A stretch of DNA of 64,000 bases from Nocardioides sp. WS12. GTDB taxonomy: Bacteria; Actinomycetota; Actinomycetes; Propionibacteriales; Nocardioidaceae. The stretch is from positions 4,526,001-4,590,000 of the forward strand of contig NZ_CP053928.1 in NCBI RefSeq assembly GCF_014108865.1. Reading direction: 5' to 3'. Shown here in pieces: positions 27,309-34,556 of the stretch. Within the stretch, counting starts at the first letter, position 1; each line of letters begins with the position of its first letter. Under the pieces are notes generated by a model that saw nothing but the letters and a program-made list of their open reading frames with translations, ran no database searches and was not told the DNA's origin. A program made the position numbers and the translations under genes.

Positions 27309-27342
27309 GGTTACAGTTGGTAACCTGTTACCTCAACGTAAC
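27309..27342. promoter_or_regulatory. four alternating GTTAC/GTAAC half-sites, HxlR operator array
   Basis: GTTAC (27310-27314), GTAAC (27320-27324), GTTAC (27327-27331) and GTAAC (27338-27342) alternate in orientation. The middle pair is the perfect palindrome GGTAAC-CT-GTTACC (27319-27332). The array lies between the divergent NTF2-like and HxlR genes, the usual place of HxlR operators. Confidence 0.75.
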
Positions 27343-27369
27343 TAAAGGCCCTTGGCGAAAGAAGTTTCG

Positions 27370-27738
27370 ATGCCCAACCCACCGTGGGACGTCATGATCT
27401 CGACCTGTCCCTCGCGAACGTCCCTGGCCAGGATCGCGAACAAGTGGACCGCCATGATCGTGATCGCCCTCGACGGCGACCCCCTGCGTTTCGGCGCGCT
27501 CCGCGAGGCCGTGGACGGAATCAGCGGCAAGGTCCTCACCGAGACCCTGCGCGACCTGGAGCGCGACGGAATCGTCTCCCGGACCATGTACAACGAAATG
27601 CCGCCACGCGTCGAGTACCAGCTCACCGGCCTCGGCCAGACGTTGCGCGGACCCCTCAGCGCACTCGGGCAGTGGGCCGAAGAACACATCGAAGATGTCC
27701 TTCGCGCCCGCGGCGAGTACGACGAGCGCAGCGCCTGA
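27370..27738 (+). CDS. HxlR-family transcriptional regulator
   Basis: A 122-residue winged-helix protein. CPSRTSLARIANKWTAMIVIALDGDPLRFGAL and the wing region RDGIVSRTMYNEMPPRVEYQLT are the HxlR signature, and the single Cys13 is in the position used for redox or electrophile sensing in HypR/QorR-type members. It probably controls itself and the divergent NTF2-like gene through the half-site array. ATG 27370 follows GAAAGAAG; a TTG at 27352 is a weaker alternative. Confidence 0.9.
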   Translation: MPNPPWDVMISTCPSRTSLARIANKWTAMIVIALDGDPLRFGALREAVDGISGKVLTETLRDLERDGIVSRTMYNEMPPRVEYQLTGLGQTLRGPLSALGQWAEEHIEDVLRARGEYDERSA

Positions 27739-27764
27739 GCGAACGAGGCGTCAGAAGCCCCGGC

Positions 27765-29357
27765 TCACTCCCACTCAATCGTGCCCGGGGGCTTCGAGGT
27801 GATGTCGACGGTCACCCGGTTGATCTCGCGGACCTCGTTGGTGATCCGGGTCGAGATCTTCTCGAGGACGTCGTAGGGCAGGCGGGCCCAGTCGGCGGTC
27901 ATGGCGTCCTCGGAGGTGACGGGACGCAGGACCACCGGGTGGCCGTAGGTGCGGCCGTCGCCCTGGACGCCGACCGAGCGGACGTCGGCGAGCAGCACCA
28001 CGGGCATCTGCCAGATGTCGCCATCGAGGCCCGCTGCGGTCATCTCCTCGCGGGCGATCAGGTCGGCGTCGCGCAGGATGTCGAGGCGCTCGCGCGTGAC
28101 CTCGCCGATGATCCGGATGCCGAGGCCGGGGCCGGGGAACGGTTGGCGCTGGACGATGACGTCCGGCAGGCCCAACTGCGCACCGACGGCGCGAACCTCG
28201 TCCTTGAACAGTTCGCGCAGCGGCTCGACGAGCTCGAATTCGAGGTCCTCGGGCAGTCCGCCGACGTTGTGGTGGGACTTGATCGTCGAGGTGCCGGCAC
28301 CGTGGCCGGACTCGACGACGTCGGGGTACAGGGTGCCCTGCACCAGGAATCCGACCTTCGTCCCCTCGGGTGCGCCTTTGATGACCTCGAGCTCGGCACC
28401 CTCGAACGCGCGGATGAACTCACGACCGATGATCTTGCGCTTGGCCTCGGGTTCGCTGGTGCCCGCGAGCGCCTCGAGGAACTGCTTCTCCGCGTCCACG
28501 GTGACCAGCTTGGCTCCGGTCGCAGCCACGAAGTCGCGCTCGATCTGCTCGGTCTCGCCCTTGCGCATGAGTCCGTGGTCGACGTACACGCAGGTGAGGC
28601 GATCGCCGATGGCCTTCTGCACGATGGCCGCCGCGACCGCAGAGTCGACACCGCCCGACAGGCCGCAGATCGCGCGCCCGTCCGGGCCGATCTGCTCGCG
28701 GACCCGGGCGATCTGCTCCTCGGCGATGTTGCCGATGGTCCACGTCTGGCGGCAGCCGGCGATGTTCCAGAGGAAGTGCTCCAGGACCTTCTGGCCGTGC
28801 TCGGAGTGCAGCACCTCGGGGTGCCACTGCACGCCGGCGAAACCGCGCTCGACGTTCTCGAACGCCGCCACGGGGGTCGACTCGGTCGAGGCCAGGACGG
28901 CGAAGCCCTCGGGGGCCGCGGTCACCGAGTCGCCGTGCGACATCCAGACGTTGTGCTCGGTCGGCAGGCCGTCGAGCAGCGTGCCGCCCTCGGTGACCTG
29001 CACGCGGGTGCGGCCGTACTCCCGGGCGCCGGTCGCGGAGACCGTCCCGCCCAGGCCCTGCGCCATCAACTGGAAGCCGTAACACATGCCGAACACCGCG
29101 GCGCCGGTTTCGAAGAGCGCCGGGTCGAGGGCCGGCGCACCGGTCTCGTAGACCGAGGAGGGGCCACCGGACAGGATGATCGCCTTCGGGCCGCGCGCGA
29201 CCATCTCGGCGATCGGCATCGTGTGCGGCACGATCTCGGAGTAGACGTTGGCCTCGCGCACGCGGCGGGCGATCAACTGGGCGTACTGCGCACCGAAGTC
29301 CACCACCAGGACCAGGTCGTGCTCGGACTCGTTCGTGGTTTCCCCGGGCGCCGTCAT
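27765..29357 (-). CDS. guaA: GMP synthase (glutamine-hydrolysing)
   Basis: A 530-residue enzyme that aminates XMP to GMP with glutamine and ATP, the last step of GMP synthesis. The N-terminal class-I amidotransferase has its nucleophile in GMCYGFQL and the His/Glu pair in VQWHPEV. The ATP-pyrophosphatase domain has the P-loop SGGVDSAV, followed by the dimerisation domain ending IEWE. Its start overlaps the stop of a membrane gene (ATGA), so it is the last gene of a five-gene run headed by a secreted protein and an ABC module. I saw no purine riboswitch ahead of that run. Confidence 0.97.
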   Translation of the reverse strand: MTAPGETTNESEHDLVLVVDFGAQYAQLIARRVREANVYSEIVPHTMPIAEMVARGPKAIILSGGPSSVYETGAPALDPALFETGAAVFGMCYGFQLMAQGLGGTVSATGAREYGRTRVQVTEGGTLLDGLPTEHNVWMSHGDSVTAAPEGFAVLASTESTPVAAFENVERGFAGVQWHPEVLHSEHGQKVLEHFLWNIAGCRQTWTIGNIAEEQIARVREQIGPDGRAICGLSGGVDSAVAAAIVQKAIGDRLTCVYVDHGLMRKGETEQIERDFVAATGAKLVTVDAEKQFLEALAGTSEPEAKRKIIGREFIRAFEGAELEVIKGAPEGTKVGFLVQGTLYPDVVESGHGAGTSTIKSHHNVGGLPEDLEFELVEPLRELFKDEVRAVGAQLGLPDVIVQRQPFPGPGLGIRIIGEVTRERLDILRDADLIAREEMTAAGLDGDIWQMPVVLLADVRSVGVQGDGRTYGHPVVLRPVTSEDAMTADWARLPYDVLEKISTRITNEVREINRVTVDITSKPPGTIEWE

Positions 29358-29971
29358 GGGCGAATCGTATCGGCGCCACGCCGTCTCCCTGAACTCGTGC
29401 CTGCCTCCCGGGTGAGAGACCGCACGCGCCCGCACTCGAGAGCGACATACAGGGCGCTCCCGACGACGAACAGGGCAACGTCCACGCTGAGCCACACGCC
29501 GCCCGCATGGACCACCTCCTCCCGCGACCCCCACTGCAGCCAGACGACCAACAGGCCCATCATCGGCACCCAGTACCAGAGACCGGCGAGGGCACAGGCA
29601 GCAGCGGCGATGCCGAGGAACGCGACGACGACCAGCGCACCGGGAAGCGTCCACCCCACCAGCAGGAGGGCGGCCACGACCGGCGCAGAGGTGAGGAGCA
29701 CCCCACCCAGTCGGAACAGGGCCAGCACGACTGGAGGCCGCGCCGACATGAGCGTCAGTCCGGGGGTGCGGTCGACGAGCGGGAAGGGAAGGACGACCGC
29801 TGCCAGCCCCGGGAAGACGTGCACGATTCGGACCCTGTCCCGCAGCGTCGGCAGATCGAGGTAGACATCGCTCACGACCAACGTCACCCCCGCCAGGACC
29901 ACCCCCGCCGCCAGACCCGCAGCGAGTCCCCAGGCACGGATCACGGCGACGCGACGCCTATCCCACGCCAT
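29354..29971 (-). CDS. integral membrane protein of the ABC-guaA run, unknown
   Basis: A 205-residue protein with about six hydrophobic segments and little else that is recognisable. It starts at an ATG that overlaps the previous permease gene by 14 bases, and its TGA overlaps the guaA ATG by 4, so it is translated with both. It may be the second membrane subunit of the transporter formed with the 423-residue permease and the ATPase. No sequence motif gives a substrate. Confidence 0.65.
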   Translation of the reverse strand: MAWDRRRVAVIRAWGLAAGLAAGVVLAGVTLVVSDVYLDLPTLRDRVRIVHVFPGLAAVVLPFPLVDRTPGLTLMSARPPVVLALFRLGGVLLTSAPVVAALLLVGWTLPGALVVVAFLGIAAAACALAGLWYWVPMMGLLVVWLQWGSREEVVHAGGVWLSVDVALFVVGSALYVALECGRVRSLTREAGTSSGRRRGADTIRP

Positions 29972-31229
29972 CAGGGATCGTGATCTCCTCGAACGCGCAG
30001 GTCTGCAACCGTCGGTAGACGTCGCGCACCCACGCCTCCTGGGCCTCGCGATCGCCGAGCAGCCAGACGCGATCGCTGTCACCCGGCGCTGGCTGACGAA
30101 TCCCTGCCCTGACCTGGAGCCAGCGGCCGAGCAGGTGGCGAGCATCCATCGCGAGGTAGGGCGGCTCTGCGCCATAGTCCTGATCGCAGAGGGCCGGCGT
30201 GACGAGGGTGTCGGTTGCCGAGTCATCACTGACCGAGGAGCTCGACTCGTCGTCGCCGATCAGTTGCACGACGCCGTCGGACGGATCGTGGTCCTGCGTC
30301 GCGTAGTGCTGCGTGAAGCGCTCGGGAACCCGGACGCCGGCGTCGTAGAGGAAGGTGGCCTGGCGCTCGACGCGGGTGACGAGGTCCGCGAGCGGTCGCG
30401 GCGTCTCCTCGAACACGCAGACCTGCGGCCGCGCGCCAGCGCAGGTCTGCGGCGGCCGAGGCAGCAACTCGTACCGGTCGTCATTGCTGGCGGGTGCCCC
30501 CAGCCAGCCGACGACGAACGCAGCGGCACCGAGGACGACCACACCGCGACGAGGCCAGGTCGCCCAGAACAGCCTCGGGGCAGCGGCCACCAGAACCATC
30601 ATCACGATGCCCAGCGCGGCCACGGCGGGCATCAGCACCGGGCCGACCGCGAAGACCTGACCCGCCAAGGTGCCGGTCACCCCACCGGTGTTGAACAACT
30701 CGGGAATCACCTGGGACGAGGTGAGGAAACTGATCGAGAACACCCCGGCGGCCACGAGCGGCGCGACCCAGGCCCGACCACTGGCGAAACCGAGGCCAGC
30801 TCCGATGACGGTCTGGGCCGCAAGGACCGCGAGTGCCGGGACGACGATCCAGGAACTGCCCCAGTACGACGGCGCACCGGCCGCGCTCGCCACGCCGGTG
30901 ACCCCCAGCACCAGGATCAGCAGGGCAGCCGAGGCCAGCCCCCAGACCGCGACCGATGGCTGCAACCAGACCCACCAGTCCCGCCTGCCCTGCAGGATCA
31001 CTTCGCTCATGGCAGAGCGGCGCAGACGGGCGTAGGCAAGACACGCAGCACCGGCGGCAACGGGTCCGATGAATGCGGTCGCCCCAGCCCCGAAGTCGAG
31101 GGCCTGCTTCCACGAACCGACCCAGGACGTCGCCCGCGGTGCAACCCAGAGCACGCCCGCCGCCAGGAGCGCCACGAACTGGGCCACGAGCGCCCACCGG
31201 CCACCCAGCCAGGCCAGCCGCGCGCTCAT
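29958..31229 (-). CDS. ABC-2-like transporter permease with long soluble C-terminus
   Basis: A 423-residue protein with about six membrane segments in the first 255 residues. A soluble region of about 165 residues follows, with five cysteines (for example TCAGARPQVCVFEE). The ATPase gene overlaps its start by 4 bases (ATGA), which makes it the likely membrane partner. I do not recognise the C-terminal domain. Export of an unknown molecule, or signalling, are both possible. Confidence 0.65.
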   Translation of the reverse strand: MSARLAWLGGRWALVAQFVALLAAGVLWVAPRATSWVGSWKQALDFGAGATAFIGPVAAGAACLAYARLRRSAMSEVILQGRRDWWVWLQPSVAVWGLASAALLILVLGVTGVASAAGAPSYWGSSWIVVPALAVLAAQTVIGAGLGFASGRAWVAPLVAAGVFSISFLTSSQVIPELFNTGGVTGTLAGQVFAVGPVLMPAVAALGIVMMVLVAAAPRLFWATWPRRGVVVLGAAAFVVGWLGAPASNDDRYELLPRPPQTCAGARPQVCVFEETPRPLADLVTRVERQATFLYDAGVRVPERFTQHYATQDHDPSDGVVQLIGDDESSSSVSDDSATDTLVTPALCDQDYGAEPPYLAMDARHLLGRWLQVRAGIRQPAPGDSDRVWLLGDREAQEAWVRDVYRRLQTCAFEEITIPDGVG

Positions 31230-31963
31230 GCTGCACCTGCGGCGATGGTCGCGAGGAAGGCGAACTCCGGCGAGCGTTGGGGTCCGCCGCGCTCGGCAAC
31301 GAACGCCTCAACGGTGCCGTCATGGAGCAGTCGGCCTTCATGCAGGACGGCGATCCGGTTCGCCATCATCGCGACGTCCTCCATCACGTGACTGCTCAGC
31401 ACCGTGACCGCGGACGCGGTGAGCTCGGAGACGATCCCGCGCAGCGCGACACGCTGCTCGGGATCGAGCCCGGTGGTGGGCTCGTCCAGCAGCAGGACGT
31501 CCGGGTCGGTGACCAGCGCCACCGCCAGCGCGAGGCGGCGGTTCATCCCGCCGGACAGCTGACCCACCCGATCAGCTGCCCGACGAGAGAGCCCGACGCG
31601 CTCCAGGAGCTGCGGATTCCGCGCCCGGGCAACCCCGGGTGGCACTCCTCGCACCCAGCTCGCGTACGCCAGCGCATCCGCCACCCGCATCTCGCCCGGC
31701 AGGTCCAGCTGCTGGGGCATGTAGCCAATGCGTCCCAGCACCTGGTGCCTGTCGGGACCGTAGAGCGATATGTCGTCGACCCGGACCCTGCCGTGCTCCG
31801 GTCGGCGCGAGCCGGACAGGGACCGCAGCAGGGTGGACTTGCCGGCGCCGTTGACGCCCACCAGCCCGCAGACCCCCGGCCCCATGTCGAGCAGATCGAT
31901 CTCGACCGCCGGCGGACGGCGACGGTCGTAGCTGCAGCGAAGGTCGTCGACGACAACGCTCAT
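31226..31963 (-). CDS. ABC transporter ATP-binding protein
   Basis: A 245-residue ATPase with Walker A (GVNGAGKST), the signature QLSGGMNRR, Walker B (VLLLDEPTTGL) and switch His (LSSHVM). The short signature and DEPTTGLDPEQR are typical of ABC-2-type exporters. It follows a small secreted-protein gene by 4 bases and overlaps its permease gene by 4. The pair looks like an export or immunity-type module, but no substrate gene other than the secreted protein is visible. Confidence 0.9.
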   Translation of the reverse strand: MSVVVDDLRCSYDRRRPPAVEIDLLDMGPGVCGLVGVNGAGKSTLLRSLSGSRRPEHGRVRVDDISLYGPDRHQVLGRIGYMPQQLDLPGEMRVADALAYASWVRGVPPGVARARNPQLLERVGLSRRAADRVGQLSGGMNRRLALAVALVTDPDVLLLDEPTTGLDPEQRVALRGIVSELTASAVTVLSSHVMEDVAMMANRIAVLHEGRLLHDGTVEAFVAERGGPQRSPEFAFLATIAAGAA

Positions 31964-31967
31964 CGGG

Positions 31968-32447
31968 TCAGAGGGAGAACGTGAAGTAGGGCTTGCGGCT
32001 GCAGGGGTCACCGCTGTTGTTCTGGTCCTCGCACACCTTCGAGAAGATGCGACCACGCTCGGCATTGCGGGTGGAGTAGTCGTCGGCGTCGTACTGGCTC
32101 TTCCACTGACCGCTGTCGTCACGGGCGCTCTGGTCCTTGCCGACCTCGCTGCACCACTGGATCGCCGTGTTGCACCACTTGTAGTAGGAGTAGGTCGTCT
32201 CGGTGTAGACGTCGTCACCGCCCGGGCGGGGGTCCTTGTAGTTGGTGTGGTTCTTCAAGAACCCGTCCTTCTGGTACGACGTCCCGTACGCGAGCGCCTG
32301 GCGGGAGCCGTCCTCCCACGCGATCAGCGGGGCCGAGGCCGAGTACCAGTCGTAGGAGGCCGCGGAGGCGGGACCTGCGGCGAACGTGAGGGCGGCGGCA
32401 GCGGTGGACACCGCCAGCGCAGCGGTGGAACGGGTCAGGGCGAACAT
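31968..32447 (-). CDS. small secreted protein heading the ABC-guaA run, unknown
   Basis: A 159-residue exported protein: signal peptide of about 29 residues ending ASA, then a mature region rich in Tyr, Asp and Ser with four cysteines (C92, C98, and two near the C-terminus), so two disulfides are likely. I do not recognise a family. GGGAGG precedes the ATG, and a well-formed promoter lies 40 bases further up. Its stop is 4 bases before the ABC ATPase start, so it may be the cargo or a sensor of that transporter. Confidence 0.75.
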   Translation of the reverse strand: MFALTRSTAALAVSTAAAALTFAAGPASAASYDWYSASAPLIAWEDGSRQALAYGTSYQKDGFLKNHTNYKDPRPGGDDVYTETTYSYYKWCNTAIQWCSEVGKDQSARDDSGQWKSQYDADDYSTRNAERGRIFSKVCEDQNNSGDPCSRKPYFTFSL

Positions 32448-32493
32448 GGAACCTCCCGAGATGGAGTGGCAGCGGCGCTACCGACTGCGGAGA

Positions 32494-32522
32494 ATCTTGA
32501 TGTGCCCATACATGTATGTCAA
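32494..32522 (-). promoter_or_regulatory. promoter of the secreted protein-ABC-guaA run
   Basis: On the minus strand -35 TTGACA (32522-32517) and -10 CAAGAT (32499-32494) are 17 bases apart, giving a leader of about 40 bases. The palindrome CATACATGTATG (32507-32518) overlaps the -35 and spacer and may be an operator. Its core ATACATGTAT recurs at the DUF222 promoter. Confidence 0.65.
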
Positions 32523-32616
32523 GCGGGACGTTCCGGGCTGTGGAGAAACGCCTGAATGGTGGGGGCGAGGGAGTCGCTGAAGATCTCGAGACGCGCGCAA
32601 TGCTCGAAAAATGCAC

Positions 32617-32653
32617 CAGGGCCCGACCGGGGAGGGAGGGTGGTCGGGCCCTG
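32617..32653. terminator. strong hairpin in the 393-bp gap before the GMC oxidase gene end
   Basis: Perfect 12-base arms (CAGGGCCCGACC, 32617-32628, with 32642-32653) around a 13-base G-rich loop. Together with the next two hairpins it fills the gap between the secreted-protein promoter and the GMC oxidase stop. It probably insulates the guaA run from read-through. Confidence 0.6.
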
Positions 32654-32686
32654 ATTGTCCACGCAGCTGTTGGACAGTGCCTGGAC

Positions 32687-32727
32687 CGAGCCCGGGCTTC
32701 GGGAGGGAGCGTGAATCTCCGGGCTCG
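32687..32727. terminator. secondary hairpin in the same gap
   Basis: Nine-base arms (CGAGCCCGG at 32687-32695, complement at 32719-32727) flank a 23-base loop. A small extra repeat, TGTCCA/TGGACA, lies just before it. Function unclear; the long loop makes it weaker than its neighbours. Confidence 0.35.
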
Positions 32728-32785
32728 CTGGTTCAACGAGTCCGACATGGCCGGGTTACGCCGTCACTCGACAACTTCCCCAATG

Positions 32786-32823
32786 TTTCTGGGCGGCCCG
32801 GAAAGCTCCGAACCGCCCAGAAA
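32786..32823 (-). terminator. terminator of the GMC oxidase operon
   Basis: Perfect 11-base arms (TTTCTGGGCGG, 32786-32796, with 32813-32823) and a 16-base loop. It starts 17 bases past the oxidase stop, and the T-rich arm base fits intrinsic termination on the minus strand. Confidence 0.7.
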
Positions 32824-32839
32824 TCACCTCTGAGAACCC

Positions 32840-34552
32840 TCAGCTGACCCCGACGATCGGCAGCCGGAGCGCACCGGGGGCGTCCGCCGGGACCACGGGG
32901 CTCCGGGGAGCGACCGGATCGACCCGCTGATAGATGTCGCCGAGCATCGGTCGTACGTCCGTTTCGCCCTTGTTCGGCCAGAAGGACATCGCCCGCTCGG
33001 CCTGCGCCGTGATCGTCAGCGACGGGTTCACGCCCAGGTTCGCCGAGATCGCGGAGCCGTCGACGACGTGCAGGCCGGCGTGTCCGTACATCCGCTGGTA
33101 CGGGTCCACCACACCGGTCGCGGGGCTGTCGCCGATCGCGCAACCGCCGATGAAGTGGGCGGTGAGCGGCATGTTGAGGGGCTCACCGAGGCTGCCGTAG
33201 GCCTCCTTGGCCCCCATCACCTTCGCGAGGCGTCGTACGGCGTCGTACGCGGGCGCGATGTAGGTCGGGTTCGGGGCACCGTGGCCCTGCTCCGAGGACA
33301 TGTAACTGACCGGACCACGCTGGCGCCAGACCGTGGTGATCGAGTTGTCCAGGGTCTGCATGACCAGCGCCACGACCGTGCGCCGAGACCAGGTGTTGAG
33401 CGCGTACAGGTCCTTGATGCCGCCGCGCTGCTTCCACAGCTCCTTGGCCCAGGTCTTCACCCGGTGCTCGCCCTCCACCTCGTCGACCAGGACGGTCGCC
33501 ATCAGCGGCATCACGTTGCGACCCGGGCCGTAGCGGACCGGCTCGATGTGGGTGTGCTCGTCGGGGTGGAAGGACGAGGTGATCGCCACACCCTCGGACC
33601 AGTTGACGTCGTCATCGTTGGCGGTGGCCCAGAGGATCGCCTCGGAGTTGGTGCGGGTCAGTACGCCGAGCCGGTCGGAGATCTCGGGCAACGAGCCCTC
33701 GGCCTTGAGCCGGTGCAGCAGCTTCTGGGTGCCGAGCGCGGCTGCCGAGAAGATCACCTGCTCGACCCGGAACGTCTTCACCGCCGACTTGCGGGACAGC
33801 TTCGCCTTGGTCCAGCGGGCGGTGACCTCGTAGCCGCCACCGGCCAGGGGGCGCACGTCGGTGACGGTCGTCAGCGGGTGGATGGCGGCACCGTTCTGCT
33901 CCGCCAGGTAGAGGTAGTTCTTCACCAACGTGTTCTTGGCGTTGTGCCGACAACCGGTCATGCACGAGCCGCAGTTGATGCAGGTCTTGCGTTCCGGCCC
34001 GGCGCCCCCGAAGAACGGGTCGGCGACCTTCTCGCCCTCGGCCTGGCCGGGCGCGCCGAAGAAGACGCCGACCGGGGTCGCGTGGAAGGTGTCGCCGACA
34101 CCCATCTCGTCGGCGACCTTCTTCATGGCGTCGTCCGCCGGCGTCATGTGGGCGTACTCGGTCACGCCCAGCATCCGCTTGGCCTGGTCGTAGTACGGCG
34201 CCAGCTCGGACTTCCAGTCCGTGATGTGCGCCCACTGCTTGTCCTCGTAGAACGGGTCCAGCGGTTCGTAGAGGGTGTTGGCGTAGACCAGCGAACCACC
34301 ACCCACCCCGGCACCGGCGAGGATGAAGCAGTCGTTGACCAGGTCGACCCGCTGGATGCCGTACAGGCCCAGCTCGGGGCGGAAGACGAACGTCCGCGGG
34401 TCGCCGCCGTTCTCGGGGAGGGTCTCGTCGGTGAACCGCGCCCCGGCCTCGAGGACCGCAACGCGGTAGCCCTTCTCGGTCAGGCGCAGCGCGCTGACGG
34501 AACCGCCGAAACCGGAGCCGACGATCAGGACGTCGTAGTCGAAATCAGTCAT
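32840..34552 (-). CDS. GMC-family oxidoreductase, ChoD-like, with ferredoxin-type cysteines
   Basis: A 570-residue flavoprotein. The FAD motif is VGSGFGGSVS (11-20), and the GMC C-terminus has HFIGGCAIGDSPATGV and VVDGSAISANLGVNPS. Mycobacterial ChoD (annotated as cholesterol oxidase) has the same length and layout, including the cysteines found here: C191, C194, C197 and C201 (CINCGSCMTGC), spaced like a 4Fe-4S ferredoxin site, so it may pass electrons to a carrier rather than to oxygen. It follows the semialdehyde dehydrogenase by 4 bases. Whether sterols are the substrate is open. Confidence 0.88.
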   Translation of the reverse strand: MTDFDYDVLIVGSGFGGSVSALRLTEKGYRVAVLEAGARFTDETLPENGGDPRTFVFRPELGLYGIQRVDLVNDCFILAGAGVGGGSLVYANTLYEPLDPFYEDKQWAHITDWKSELAPYYDQAKRMLGVTEYAHMTPADDAMKKVADEMGVGDTFHATPVGVFFGAPGQAEGEKVADPFFGGAGPERKTCINCGSCMTGCRHNAKNTLVKNYLYLAEQNGAAIHPLTTVTDVRPLAGGGYEVTARWTKAKLSRKSAVKTFRVEQVIFSAAALGTQKLLHRLKAEGSLPEISDRLGVLTRTNSEAILWATANDDDVNWSEGVAITSSFHPDEHTHIEPVRYGPGRNVMPLMATVLVDEVEGEHRVKTWAKELWKQRGGIKDLYALNTWSRRTVVALVMQTLDNSITTVWRQRGPVSYMSSEQGHGAPNPTYIAPAYDAVRRLAKVMGAKEAYGSLGEPLNMPLTAHFIGGCAIGDSPATGVVDPYQRMYGHAGLHVVDGSAISANLGVNPSLTITAQAERAMSFWPNKGETDVRPMLGDIYQRVDPVAPRSPVVPADAPGALRLPIVGVS

Positions 34553-34556
34553 CGCG

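Noticed and set aside
31226..32447. Secreted protein plus ABC module as a bacteriocin with immunity exporter
   Set aside because: The secreted protein has an ordinary Sec signal, no leader peptide or modification genes, and a housekeeping gene follows.
29354..32522. Purine riboswitch ahead of guaA
   Set aside because: No leader exists directly before guaA, and the leader of about 40 bases at the run's promoter is too short and shows no conserved core.
32687..32727. Small RNA gene between the hairpins of the 32.4-32.8 kb gap
   Set aside because: Several hairpins are present, but I see no promoter directed at them apart from that of the secreted-protein gene.
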